A stretch of DNA of 64,000 nt from Betaproteobacteria bacterium (GCA_016705475.1 JADIYD010000007.1:124001-188000), one strand, 5' to 3'. Shown: positions 1 to 7,603, numbered from the stretch's first letter. Numbers and translations: made by a program. The notes: generated by a model not told the origin, from the letters alone.

Positions 1-163
1 GATCGGGGCTGAAGGGGGGCTTGATCCGCAGGAGATGATCGCGGCGGAGTCGGCTGGTTTTCAGGCGGTGCGCATGGGACCGCGCATTTTGCGAACGGAA
101 ACGGCGGGCCTGGCTGCCTTGGCTGCGATGCAGGTACTTTGGGGTGACTTCAGGGGGGAGTAA
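1..163 (+). CDS. rsmE: 16S rRNA (uracil1498-N3)-methyltransferase RsmE, C-terminal part
   Basis: Only the last 53 residues are in the window. The frame begins IGAEGGLDPQEM, the SPOUT-class SAM-binding knot motif of RsmE (usually GPEGG, here GAEGG), and continues to MGPRILRTETA, the second conserved RsmE motif, then stops at 161-163. RsmE methylates U1498 of 16S rRNA. The next gene starts 3 bp downstream, so they are probably co-transcribed. The Pro to Ala change in the GPEGG motif is visible; its effect is unknown. Confidence 0.85.
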   Translation, partial: IGAEGGLDPQEMIAAESAGFQAVRMGPRILRTETAGLAALAAMQVLWGDFRGE

Positions 164-166
164 AGA

Positions 167-1675
167 ATGTTCGAGTCAGCAGAGCTTGGCCACAAGATTG
201 ACAAGGAAACCTTCAAAAAAGAAGTGCCGCTATTGCGCGCTGCCTTGCTTGACGCGCAGTACGACATGCTGGAGAAAAAGGACTTCCCCGTTGTCATTCT
301 GATCAGCGGGGTCGACGGTAGCGGCAAGGGCGAAACGATCAACCTGCTGTATTCGTGGATGGATCCGCGCCATATTTCGACGCTGGCCTTCTCGGAGCCT
401 TCCGACGAAGAACGCGCCCGTCCCTACATGTGGCGCTACTGGCGTGCCCTGCCGCCCAAAGGCAAGGTCGGCATCTTTGCAGGCTCGTGGTATTCGCAGC
501 CGATTACCGACCGTATCAACGGTGACATGCGTCGTTCCGAACTCGATGAGCGTCTCGACGATATCAATCGCTTCGAGGCCATGTTGGTCAACGAAGGGGC
601 GTTGGTTCTCAAGTTCTGGTTCCATCTTTCCAAGGATGGCCAGAAGACGCGACTCAAGGCGCTCGAGAAAAATCCGAACACGGCCTGGCGTGTTACCAAG
701 GAAAGCTACGATCGCCTGAAGACCTACAACAAGTTGCAGGAAGTGGCCGGCCATGTCCTGCGCGTCAGCAATACCGCTCATGCGCCCTGGATCATCGTCG
801 AGGGTACCGATGACGAGTATCGGTCGCTGACGGTTGGCCGCATCGTGCTCGAGGCGATGAAGCGTCGATTGCAGCAGACCGGGCGCCAGCAGGTGCCGGT
901 GGCGCCGCCGATCGTCCATGCCATTGACCAAAAGAATGTGCTCAGTGAACTGGACCTCAAGCAGAAGCTGGCCAAGAAGGATTACGAAAGCCAGCTGGCC
1001 AAGTATCAGTCCCGTCTTGCTGAACTGGCGCGCGACCCGCGTTTCGTTGGCAAGCGTTCGCTGGTGCTGGTTTTCGAGGGTTCGGATGCGGCCGGCAAGG
1101 GTGGCACCATTCGGCGCATTGGTGCGGCGATCGATGCCCGGCAGTACCAGATCGTGCCGATTGCGGCACCAACCGAGGAAGAACGGGCGCAGCCTTATTT
1201 GTGGCGTTTCTGGCGGCACCTGCCGCGTACCGGACGGGCGGCGATTTTCGACCGATCGTGGTACGGCCGCGTATTGGTTGAGCGTGTGGAAGGTTTTTGC
1301 ACCGAGGCAGACTGGCTGCGTGCGTATGCCGAGATCAACGACTTCGAGCACCAGCTGGTCGATGCCGGTGCCATCGTCGTCAAGTTCTGGCTGCAAATTA
1401 GCGCTGACGAGCAGTTGCGCCGCTTCAAGGAGCGCCAGGACACCGAGTTCAAGCGCTTCAAGATTACCGACGAGGATTGGCGCAACCGCGAGAAATGGGA
1501 CGATTACGTTTCTGCGGTTTGCGATATGGTCGACCGTACGTCAACCGGGCTGGCGCCCTGGACGTTGGTTGAGGCCAATGACAAGAACTTTGCACGGGTA
1601 AAGGTGCTGAAAACCCTGTGCGAGCGCATCGAAACTGCGCTGAAGGACGACAACGGAAAATATTCGGAAAAATGA
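167..1675 (+). CDS. pap: Polyphosphate:AMP phosphotransferase, two-domain PPK2 family
   Basis: A 502-residue protein made of two tandem PPK2 domains, about residues 10-235 and 270-490. Each has a Walker A-type loop (GVDGSGKG in the first, EGSDAAGKG in the second). The second also has the PPK2 lid signature RAQPYLWRFWRHLP and the FDRSWYGRVLVERVEG motif. In the first domain the equivalent is AGSWYSQPITDRING, which lacks the FDRSWY aspartate, so the N-terminal half may be non-catalytic. Two-domain PPK2 enzymes of this length phosphorylate AMP to ADP using polyphosphate. The gene lies 3 bp after rsmE and shares an ATGA overlap with argA. Confidence 0.93.
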   Translation: MFESAELGHKIDKETFKKEVPLLRAALLDAQYDMLEKKDFPVVILISGVDGSGKGETINLLYSWMDPRHISTLAFSEPSDEERARPYMWRYWRALPPKGKVGIFAGSWYSQPITDRINGDMRRSELDERLDDINRFEAMLVNEGALVLKFWFHLSKDGQKTRLKALEKNPNTAWRVTKESYDRLKTYNKLQEVAGHVLRVSNTAHAPWIIVEGTDDEYRSLTVGRIVLEAMKRRLQQTGRQQVPVAPPIVHAIDQKNVLSELDLKQKLAKKDYESQLAKYQSRLAELARDPRFVGKRSLVLVFEGSDAAGKGGTIRRIGAAIDARQYQIVPIAAPTEEERAQPYLWRFWRHLPRTGRAAIFDRSWYGRVLVERVEGFCTEADWLRAYAEINDFEHQLVDAGAIVVKFWLQISADEQLRRFKERQDTEFKRFKITDEDWRNREKWDDYVSAVCDMVDRTSTGLAPWTLVEANDKNFARVKVLKTLCERIETALKDDNGKYSEK

Positions 1676-2991
1676 GCGATACCCCTTACGACGAGCATTT
1701 CGTCTCCTGGTTTCGGGCGGTTACGCCCTACATCAACGCCTTTCGCGGCAAGACCTTCGTTATTGCCTTCGGTGGCAAGGCGGTGGCCAGCGAGTTCGCC
1801 AAGACGTTGGCTTACGACGTCAATCTGCTGGTCAGCCTCGGCATTCGGCTGGTGCTGGTGCATGGGGCGCGACCACAGATCGAGGAAGAGCTGCGCGAGA
1901 AGAACCTGGAGTCCCTCTATCACCGCGGCTATCGGGTGACCGATGCCGAGGCGCTTGATTGTGTGCTCGATGCGGTCGGCAGCGTCTATCTCGAAATCGA
2001 GGCCATGCTGTCGCAGGGGCTGCCGAATACGCCGATGGCCAACAGCCGCATTCGCGTGATTGGCGGAAACTTCATTACCGGCCAGCCGATCGGCGTGCTC
2101 GACGGCATCGACATGCAGTACGCCGGCAAGGTGCGCAAGGTCGATAGCGAAGGCATCAACGCCCAGCTGGGACTCGGCAACATCGTGCTGCTCAATTGCG
2201 AGGGACCGTCGCCGACTGGCGAGATTTTCAACCTGCAGATGGAAGAAGCAGCCGAAGCGGTGGCGACCGGCATCCGTGCCGACAAGTTGGTCTATCTGAC
2301 CGACAGCACTGGCGTGACCGACAAGGACGGCCAGTTGCTTGATGCCATGACGGCAGATGAAGCCTCGCAACTGCTGCGCGATGCCGACTGGCTGTCGGCC
2401 GACATCAAGCGCTACCTGCCTTGCGCCGTGCGGGCGAGCAGGACCGGGGTCGGCCGGGTGCATCTGATCGGCTTCGAGCAGGATGGCGCCTTGTTGCGCG
2501 AGCTATTCACCCACGACGGCGTCGGTACCGTGGTTACTCGCGAGTCGCTGGAAAACATCCGCGAAGCCAAGCCGGACGACATCGCGGCACTGATCGCGCT
2601 GATCGAGCCGATGGAGCAGGAAGGCATCCTCGTCCATCGGCCGCGCGAACTGCTCGAGCGCGAAATCGATCATTTTTCGATCATGCTGCACGACGGCATC
2701 ATCGTCGGTTGCGCTGCGCTGTACACCCATTCCGACCACGAGGCCGAACTGGCCTGTCTGGCGGTCAGTCACGAACATCGTGAATGGGGCTATGGTGAGC
2801 AGTTGATGCTGCGCATCGAGCAGCGCGCCCGCAAGTCCGGCATCAAGCGCCTGTTTGTGCTGACCACGCGCACCGAGCACTGGTTTGTCGAGCGTGGGTT
2901 CAAGGTCGGGACGGTCGATGACCTGCCGGCCAACAAGCGCGATATGTACAACTATCAGCGGCGTTCCAAGGTCCTGTTCAAAACCCTTTGA
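1672..2991 (+). CDS. argA: Amino-acid N-acetyltransferase (N-acetylglutamate synthase)
   Basis: The first enzyme of arginine biosynthesis, making N-acetylglutamate from glutamate and acetyl-CoA. The 439-residue product has an N-terminal amino-acid-kinase fold (FVIAFGGKAV near residue 30, LVLVHGARPQIEEE near 65) and a C-terminal GNAT domain (CLAVSHEHREWGYGEQLM near 365), the classical bacterial ArgA layout. I chose the ATG at 1672, which overlaps the pap stop as ATGA; an upstream in-frame start at 1618 would lie inside pap and adds non-conserved residues. A terminator follows, then the integrated element. Confidence 0.92.
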   Translation: MSDTPYDEHFVSWFRAVTPYINAFRGKTFVIAFGGKAVASEFAKTLAYDVNLLVSLGIRLVLVHGARPQIEEELREKNLESLYHRGYRVTDAEALDCVLDAVGSVYLEIEAMLSQGLPNTPMANSRIRVIGGNFITGQPIGVLDGIDMQYAGKVRKVDSEGINAQLGLGNIVLLNCEGPSPTGEIFNLQMEEAAEAVATGIRADKLVYLTDSTGVTDKDGQLLDAMTADEASQLLRDADWLSADIKRYLPCAVRASRTGVGRVHLIGFEQDGALLRELFTHDGVGTVVTRESLENIREAKPDDIAALIALIEPMEQEGILVHRPRELLEREIDHFSIMLHDGIIVGCAALYTHSDHEAELACLAVSHEHREWGYGEQLMLRIEQRARKSGIKRLFVLTTRTEHWFVERGFKVGTVDDLPANKRDMYNYQRRSKVLFKTL

Positions 2992-3033
2992 TGTAGTTTC
3001 ACAACATGTCAGGACGTTGCAGCGAAATATATA

Positions 3034-3059
3034 AAGCCCGGTTTTTCCGGGCTTTTTTG
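3034..3059 (+). terminator. Rho-independent terminator of the rsmE-pap-argA operon
   Basis: The stem AAGCCCGG / CCGGGCTT with a T-rich loop is followed by a run of T. It lies 43 bp after the argA stop and marks the last clearly chromosomal sequence before the integrated element. Confidence 0.88.
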
Positions 3060-3103
3060 TTTCTAGTCGTTGCGTAATGAATCGTGGCAGCGCACAATAA
3101 ACG

Positions 3104-3174
3104 GGTAGCTAGTGAGGTGGCTACTAGCTGGCTACCTGATTTTGTGGGTAGCTAAGTAAAAAATAGGTAGCTAG
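3104..3174. repeat. Left-end cluster of integrase arm-type repeats
   Basis: Five related 9-10 bp words lie just before the integrase start: GGTAGCTAG (3104), GGTGGCTAC (3117), the inverted form TAGCTGGCTACC (3125), GGGTAGCTAA (3146) and GGTAGCTAG (3166). Similar words recur at the far end of the element (11338-11426). This is the layout of arm sites for a tyrosine integrase and would also allow the integrase to control its own promoter. Assignment is by pattern only. Confidence 0.6.
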
Positions 3175-3186
3175 GAGGGTTTTGGC

Positions 3187-4443
3187 ATGGGAAAGCTGAC
3201 AGACGTTGAACTGCGGAACTGCTTAAAGGCCGGGCAGCCAGTGAATAAGACGGACGGGGACGGCCTGACCTTTACGCTATCTGCCAAGGGAACGGCGGCG
3301 TGGACGTTGCGCTATCGGTTTGCTGGGCAACGAAAGGAATTGACCCTGGGACGCTATCCAGACATGAGCATTGCCAAGGCCCGCGAACTGGCAGCGGAAA
3401 AGCGGGTGGCAGTCAGTCAGGGTGTCGACGTTGCCCAAGAAAAGCAGGCCCGGAAAGAATCGGCCAAGCTGGCGGCAACGCTGGCGAAGGTCGGGACAGT
3501 CAAGACGCTTTACGACGAATTTTTTGCCAGCCAAATCGAGGGGCAGCGCAAGAAGCCGAAAGAGGTTTCCGGGGTGTTTGCCCTGCATATCCTGCCGAGG
3601 ATTGGCAACAAGCAAGTTGCAGACGTTCGCCCCGCTGATATTGACGCTCTGCTGCACCCCTTGAAGCAACGCGGCGTAATCCAAACCGCAAAGAAGGTTT
3701 TGCAGCTATCAAAGACCCTTTTCGACTACGGCATGAAGCGCCATATCATCGCGGCGAATCCAGCCGCCCCTTTCGGCTGGAAGGATGTTGGGGGCAAGAT
3801 GGGGGCGCGTAGTCGCGTTTTGTCCCGTGCTGAGTTGGTCAAGTTCTTGAAGGCGATGCGGGACACGCCCAATTTTCCTCCCCATTCGGCGGCCGCCCTG
3901 AAACTGTTGCTTGCCCTGGGGGTCCGCAAAATGGAATTGCTGACTGCTACCTGGAACCAGTTCGACTTGAAGGCCGGGGAATGGCATATCCCCAAGGAAC
4001 AGACCAAGACCGAGGAAGCTATCCGCATTCCGCTTTCGCCCTGGGTGGTTGGTATCCTGAAGGAACAGAAGGCGAGAGGGCATAACGCCTATGTCTTTCC
4101 GGTGCAGCGGATCGCCCCCGGCAAGCTGACGGGCTACATGGGCGAAACGACCCTGAATCATGCCCTTTACATGCTGCAATCCGACCTAGAGCCTTTCACC
4201 GTCCATGACCTACGCCGGACCGCCCGGACGCACCTGGCGGCGCTGGGTGTCGCCCCCTATATTGCCGAAATGTGCCTGAACCACAAACCGGCCAAGGGTA
4301 TCGAGGCGGTCTATAACGTGCATGATTATTTCGAGGAACGCCGGGCCGCCTTGAATGCCCTTTCCGACCTGTTGGCACAGTGCGAAAAAGGCGATGCAAA
4401 CAAGGTGATTCCGATCAAGCAACGGACCCCGAAAAAAGCATGA
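3187..4443 (+). CDS. P4-type tyrosine integrase (DUF4102 arm-binding plus catalytic domain)
   Basis: A site-specific recombinase that integrates and excises the element. The 418 residues show the N-terminal arm-binding domain (LTFTLSAKGTAAWTLRYRF, LTLGRYPDMSIAKARELA), a core-binding region (about 105-200) and the catalytic domain. Catalytic residues are visible: Arg in LALGVRKMELL, the HDLRRTARTHLAALG box (HxxR), and the nucleophilic Tyr in IEAVYNVHDYFEERRAAL. A Shine-Dalgarno-like GGAGGG lies ahead of the ATG. Full length for the family, with no sign of damage. It lies outside the 155-bp inverted repeats that bracket the cargo. Confidence 0.95.
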   Translation: MGKLTDVELRNCLKAGQPVNKTDGDGLTFTLSAKGTAAWTLRYRFAGQRKELTLGRYPDMSIAKARELAAEKRVAVSQGVDVAQEKQARKESAKLAATLAKVGTVKTLYDEFFASQIEGQRKKPKEVSGVFALHILPRIGNKQVADVRPADIDALLHPLKQRGVIQTAKKVLQLSKTLFDYGMKRHIIAANPAAPFGWKDVGGKMGARSRVLSRAELVKFLKAMRDTPNFPPHSAAALKLLLALGVRKMELLTATWNQFDLKAGEWHIPKEQTKTEEAIRIPLSPWVVGILKEQKARGHNAYVFPVQRIAPGKLTGYMGETTLNHALYMLQSDLEPFTVHDLRRTARTHLAALGVAPYIAEMCLNHKPAKGIEAVYNVHDYFEERRAALNALSDLLAQCEKGDANKVIPIKQRTPKKA

Positions 4444-4455
4444 AGCGCGCGGCCG

Positions 4456-4610
4456 TTTCTTCCTACCCCTACCGTTTTATGCCGGGACAACCGGGACAAC
4501 CGGGACAAACGCTTGAAAGCCTTGCCAATAGGATGTTTCGTGTTTTCAATTTGCATATTTACGCCGGGACACAGCCGGGACACGCCGGGACACTTCGGAA
4601 TCAGGACGTT
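4456..4610 (+). repeat. Left copy of the 155-bp inverted repeat with GGGACA iterons
   Basis: This copy is the reverse complement of 10863-11017, same length, no gaps. Positions 4456-4597 differ at only two bases and the last 13 bp at three more. It holds three tandem GGGACAACC-type units (4483-4509) and three GGGACAC units (4566-4594), separated by an AT-richer middle. It begins 12 bp after the integrase stop. Iterons plus an AT-rich stretch recall a replication origin; see the paired feature at 10863. Confidence 0.9.
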
Positions 4611-4694
4611 TCAGGCCGTGCAAAACGCCGCGCAAGGGTACTGCCGGGAACCGTCCCGACCGGCGGCGCAATGATGAAATGAAAGAGTGAAACC

Positions 4695-5027
4695 ATGCCG
4701 AAAACTGCCCGCGAACCGACCCTGAAGCCGGCCAAGAAATCGCCCCTGGCTGTCCCGCTGAAATCGACCTTTGAGGGCGTGCAGCATACGTTCAAGGTGG
4801 GCGAGGCCCCGCCCCCTGACTATCCGCCGGCCGGCCCGCTTGGCGACCTGATGGCAGCCGAGGCCATGCTTGATCTCTTGCGCCTGGCTGTCGAAAAGGA
4901 CTTTGCCGGCGATTACCTGGAATGCCGGCAGGAATCGGCCGCCGTCGCTGCCGGCCATGCCCTGCGCCTTGTGCGTCGCGCCCGCCTGGCCTATGCCGAA
5001 ATGCTGGCGGTTGCCGTCAGTTCCTGA
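4695..5027 (+). CDS. Hypothetical small protein of the element
   Basis: A 110-residue protein with a basic, proline-rich start (MPKTAREPTLKPAKKS) and an Ala/Leu-rich C-terminal half (about residues 50-105, LGDLMAAEAMLDLLRLAV) predicted to be helical. I do not recognise the family. It is the first gene inside the left inverted repeat, co-oriented with the rest of the cargo. A weak GAAAGAG ribosome site precedes the ATG. The codon pattern looks coding, but confidence is moderate because nothing known supports it. Confidence 0.5.
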   Translation: MPKTAREPTLKPAKKSPLAVPLKSTFEGVQHTFKVGEAPPPDYPPAGPLGDLMAAEAMLDLLRLAVEKDFAGDYLECRQESAAVAAGHALRLVRRARLAYAEMLAVAVSS

Positions 5028-5081
5028 GCTGCGGCCGCTATCCCGAGAGCAAAGCGCGCCGCCCGGCAAGGCTAAAACCGC

Positions 5082-5109
5082 TTGCCTTTGTAATCCTATC
5101 CATTACAAT
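5082..5109 (+). promoter_or_regulatory. higBA promoter with overlapping inverted-repeat operator
   Basis: A -35-like TTGCCT (5082-5087) and a -10 TACAAT (5104-5109) are 16 bp apart. A perfect inverted repeat TTGTAAT - 7 bp - ATTACAA (5088-5094, 5102-5108) covers the spacer and the -10. That is where a HigA antitoxin would bind to repress its own operon. The toxin ATG begins 7 bp after the -10, so the transcript could be leaderless. Confidence 0.65.
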
Positions 5110-5115
5110 CTGCCC

Positions 5116-5394
5116 ATGATTCGCAGCATTCGACACAAAGGGCTGTTACGGTTTTTCTCGGAGAGTGACCGCCGGGGAATCAACCCAAAACACGCGGCCC
5201 GGCTTGAACGCCTGTTGGACCGCCTGGAATCCGCCGGCCGGCCTGACGATATGAACCTGCCGGGCTTTGGATTTCATGGCCTGACGGGCTTCAATCCCAA
5301 GCGGTACGCCGTGAGCGTGTCGGGTAACTGGCGAATCACGTTTGCTTTCGACGGCGAAGATGCCGTTGACGTTGATTTGGAGGATTACCACTGA
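5116..5394 (+). CDS. higB: HigB-family toxin (RelE/ParE superfamily mRNA interferase)
   Basis: A 92-residue protein of the normal HigB length, starting MIRSIRHKGLLRFF. It carries the family motifs HAARLERLLDRL and DDMNLPGFGFHGLTG, then the C-terminal strands YAVSVSGNWRITFAFDG and DVDLEDYH. HigB toxins cleave mRNA on the ribosome. The toxin gene comes first and its TGA overlaps the higA ATG by one base, the usual higBA order and coupling. It probably stabilises the element. An in-frame start much further upstream (4870) would overlap the preceding gene and was rejected. Confidence 0.92.
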   Translation: MIRSIRHKGLLRFFSESDRRGINPKHAARLERLLDRLESAGRPDDMNLPGFGFHGLTGFNPKRYAVSVSGNWRITFAFDGEDAVDVDLEDYH

Positions 5395-5696
5395 TGACCC
5401 TACGCAACCCGAACCGCAAGCCGACGCACCCCGGCGCGATTCTCCGGGAAGATGTTTTGCCGGCGCTGGGCATGACTCAAACCGAATTCGCCAAACGACT
5501 GGCGGTTTCGCGCCTGACCGTCTCCGAACTGCTGCACGAAAAGCGCGGCCTGTCCGCTGATCTGGCTATCCGCCTGGGCAAGCTGACCGGGGCGACGCCC
5601 GAAAGCTGGCTGCGAATGCAAGAGGCGCTTGACCTGTGGGAACTGAACCGCGCCAAGGCCAGCGAGTACGCCGGAATCGAGCGGCTGGCGGCGTAA
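5394..5696 (+). CDS. higA: HigA-family antitoxin, XRE-type helix-turn-helix
   Basis: A 100-residue antitoxin and autorepressor. It shows the classical HigA start HPGAILREDVLPALG, the HTH TQTEFAKRLAVSRLTVSELL, and the tail MQEALDLWELNRAK. It neutralises HigB and is expected to bind the inverted repeat in the promoter at 5088-5108. Its stop overlaps the ATG of the next gene (TAATG), so translation of that unknown protein is coupled to the toxin-antitoxin pair. Confidence 0.95.
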   Translation: MTLRNPNRKPTHPGAILREDVLPALGMTQTEFAKRLAVSRLTVSELLHEKRGLSADLAIRLGKLTGATPESWLRMQEALDLWELNRAKASEYAGIERLAA

Positions 5697-6379
5697 TGAG
5701 CGAGAAGGCCCCGCTTGATTGGAAAAATTCAAGCGACTACCCGAGCGGACAGGAGGCAAAAGAGGCGTCTCTTGACCGTTGGGCGTGGGTATTTTTGGCT
5801 AGAAATCCACAGTTTCAGAAAGAGCTGACCGAGGCGAGAAAAGAAGCGCCCCCCTCCGATGATGGGCAACGCGGTCCAATCGGCTGGAGTCAAACCCCCA
5901 TTGGGAAGGTGTTGAAAAAATGGGGAGTTGAATGGCCGCGCCTGCCGGAATGGATTGAGAGCGGACTGTGTGACAGCCCCGTAGTTTTTCAAAAGCACCC
6001 TTTGCACGCTGCCACCGTAAAGATAGAGGGTCAGTTTTATCGACTGATGCCTGAATCAGAATCCCGTGTGGTTCTGGAGTTTGACCTAGCCGCCCCGCTT
6101 GCGCCGCAACTGACAAGAGCGAAGCAAATACTCGACGCATCAAAAAAACAAATCAAGGAAACGCTGCCTGCTGAAAACAGAAAGCAGGTTGCTATGTATC
6201 CGTTTTATCTGCGTGTGCTTGATGCAAAAGCGGCCAACATAACCAAAGCAAAAATGGCAGAAGTGTTTTCCCAAGAATGCTCTGACGGGCTGACAGAAAA
6301 AGATATTAGCAATTGGCTAAAGGCTGCCGAGGATTTAACAACGAACGGTTACAAGCGACTAGCCAAGCTATCGAAGTAG
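5696..6379 (+). CDS. Hypothetical protein with WAWxFLxRNP motif, coupled to higBA
   Basis: A 227-residue protein. The start ATG overlaps the higA stop. Residues 8-42 (DWKNSSDYPSGQE, then DRWAWVFLARNPQFQKEL) resemble the short N-terminal domain of putative regulators found in integrative elements, where Trp-Ala-Trp, Phe-Leu and Arg-Asn-Pro are conserved. The rest (about 90-227) is unfamiliar; the tail AEDLTTNGYKRLAKLSK could be a DNA-binding helix pair. The coding sequence is noticeably richer in A and T than its neighbours, suggesting separate origin. Function is unknown. Confidence 0.75.
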   Translation: MSEKAPLDWKNSSDYPSGQEAKEASLDRWAWVFLARNPQFQKELTEARKEAPPSDDGQRGPIGWSQTPIGKVLKKWGVEWPRLPEWIESGLCDSPVVFQKHPLHAATVKIEGQFYRLMPESESRVVLEFDLAAPLAPQLTRAKQILDASKKQIKETLPAENRKQVAMYPFYLRVLDAKAANITKAKMAEVFSQECSDGLTEKDISNWLKAAEDLTTNGYKRLAKLSK

Positions 6380-6381
6380 CC

Positions 6382-6403
6382 AAATAGGGCAGCCGTCCTA
6401 TTT
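6382..6403 (+). terminator. Weak terminator-like hairpin after the higBA transcript
   Basis: The stem AAATAGG / CCTATTT with an 8-nt loop lies right after the stop at 6379, followed by a T-containing stretch. It would separate the higBA unit from the alpA-like operon. Confidence 0.4.
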
Positions 6404-6479
6404 AGGCATTGTTTCTTAGTTGAATTTTGCCAACACGAGCAAAAAACGAAGATGGCGACACCCCGCAACGGCGGGCTGC

Positions 6480-6497
6480 TTCGGTACATGTACCGAA
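6480..6497. promoter_or_regulatory. 18-bp perfect palindrome, probable operator upstream of the alpA-like gene
   Basis: TTCGGTACATGTACCGAA is a perfect dyad 27 bp before the alpA-like start codon. Perfect 18-bp dyads at this place are typical of repressor or activator sites. The likely binder is an element-encoded regulator (the AlpA-like protein or an absent helper), but nothing in the sequence decides which. Confidence 0.6.
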
Positions 6498-6524
6498 TCT
6501 TTTCAAAACCGAAAGGATCGCCAA

Positions 6525-6752
6525 ATGCAAAACCCCACCATGCCCAGCCCGGAAAGGGTTGCGGCGCTAGAAAAAGTCCCACACGCGGCGCGCCGCATGG
6601 GCATTTCGACCTGTCAAGCTTACCGCGAAATCAAGGCAGGCCGCCTTGGCCCCTTGGTTAAATTGGGTGAGCGCGCTTCAGCCCTGCCGGCTGCTGCTGT
6701 TGACGCCTGGATTCAGTCAAAAATAGACGCGGCAAACGGGGCCGGGAAATGA
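6525..6752 (+). CDS. AlpA-like MerR-type helix-turn-helix regulator or excisionase
   Basis: A 75-residue protein. The segment ARRMGISTCQAYREIKAGRLGPLVKLGERASALPAAAVDAWIQSK, written here only to show its order of parts, matches the AlpA/excisionase plan of a short winged HTH with a Gly-Arg-Leu wing and a C-terminal DAWI helix. Such proteins switch on integrase and excision in P4-like elements. The start at 6525 has a GAAAGGA ribosome site. The gene heads a run of genes joined by ATGA overlaps to the replication protein. Confidence 0.78.
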   Translation: MQNPTMPSPERVAALEKVPHAARRMGISTCQAYREIKAGRLGPLVKLGERASALPAAAVDAWIQSKIDAANGAGK

Positions 6753-7069
6753 GCGCCCGCGTAGGCTTTATGGCAAGCGATGCCGAACGGCAGGCGGCCG
6801 AATCATCCGGCAATTATCTGAACCGGGCGTTATTGATCGTTGCCGAACAGTGCGGACGAATGACGACCTATCGCCAGAATCCGGCGGCGATTGCGGCGGA
6901 GTTTCCGGCGGTGGTTTGTGCGCTGATCGAAGCGCAAAGCCGCGAGTATCTGGCCTGGGTGCTATCCAGCGGCCTGAGTGAAATCGCTTCGCCGCTGGCT
7001 GCTTCTTCTCACGACTTGGGCGCGCTGATTACACGCTTTCTCGATAGCCGCGAAGGCGAGAAATCATGA
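6749..7069 (+). CDS. Hypothetical protein in the replication operon
   Basis: A 106-residue protein, mostly helical, with no recognised motif. Its ATG overlaps the preceding stop (ATGA) and its own stop overlaps a further ATG at 7066, so it lies in a translationally coupled operon. Likely cytoplasmic. Its place before the primase-like gene suggests a replication or regulatory accessory, but this is inference. Confidence 0.68.
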   Translation: MSARVGFMASDAERQAAESSGNYLNRALLIVAEQCGRMTTYRQNPAAIAAEFPAVVCALIEAQSREYLAWVLSSGLSEIASPLAASSHDLGALITRFLDSREGEKS

Positions 7070-7142
7070 AAACGCCAAGCGACGTAGGGGCGGGGTTTGG
7101 TGGTCGCCAGTTGCCATTGGCCGGCCTGCCGTTGCCTGAGGT

Positions 7143-7409
7143 TTGCCCATTCCACACGGAAAACCCCGAGAGGTGCGGATTATCTGCGCCTTGGCGACCG
7201 GGGCGCGGTCCCGTGAGGAACTGGACAGGATCGCCGGTGCTTCCAATGTCCCGGATGCTATCGCAGCACTGCGCCGCAAAGGCTTGGAGATTCCCGCGCG
7301 CCGCGAGCCGGTAAGGGATTGTGACGGGGAGATTGTGTATCGCGGGCTTTATCGCTTTTCCGATGCCGACCAGCTGCGGACGCTGGGTGTTTTGGAGGGC
7401 GCGCGATGA
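7143..7409 (+). CDS. Hypothetical small protein, winged-helix-like; N-terminus uncertain
   Basis: The frame reads REVRIICALATGARSREELD then IPDAIAALRRKG-like residues, which resembles a small winged helix, ending LRTLGVLEGAR with its stop overlapping the next ATG. It has no ATG start: TTG at 7143 or GTG at 7173 would be needed. A different frame opens with an ATG at 7066 that overlaps the previous stop as ATGA and runs to 7314 with much poorer protein character after about residue 25. The two may be one gene split by a frameshift between about 7130 and 7150, or two overlapping genes. Confidence 0.55.
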   Translation: MPIPHGKPREVRIICALATGARSREELDRIAGASNVPDAIAALRRKGLEIPARREPVRDCDGEIVYRGLYRFSDADQLRTLGVLEGAR

Positions 7410-7603
7410 TTCCAGTTATCGAGATTCGATTGATTTTGAGCGAGCGGGGCGCGTCCTGGGAATATCGAGCCGAGGCGCGCGGCCGGTTGGTCGCCGCCAG
7501 CGATGGCGACGCGGTATTTTCGACGCCCGGCGCGGCGCTGGTTGCCTGTGTTGCGGAGGTCAAGGCAGGCTTGCCAAGCCAAGGGGGCGACGATGGCCGA
7601 TAA
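7406..7603 (+). CDS. Hypothetical 65-residue protein
   Basis: The small product starts MIPVIEIRLILSERGASWEY and is predicted to be beta-rich. Its ATG overlaps the preceding stop (ATGA) and its end overlaps the start of the large replication protein by 11 bp. No family recognised. Coupled placement in an operon of tightly packed genes is the main support. Confidence 0.55.
   Translation: MIPVIEIRLILSERGASWEYRAEARGRLVAASDGDAVFSTPGAALVACVAEVKAGLPSQGGDDGR

Noticed and set aside
4483..4594. Tandem GGGACA units as a CRISPR array
   Set aside because: The units are 9-14 bp with no spacers of regular length and no cas genes nearby.
4380..4682. Open frame across the left 155-bp repeat, mirrored by 10659-11024 on the other strand
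   Set aside because: Both give nearly the same peptide because the DNA is an inverted repeat. The left frame overlaps the integrase end, and neither has a good ribosome site. The iteron structure explains the sequence better.
7503..7592. Longer start of the TOPRIM/DUF927 protein
   Set aside because: The extra 30 residues are Arg-rich and lie fully within the preceding small gene; the ATG at 7593 has the operon-type coupling.
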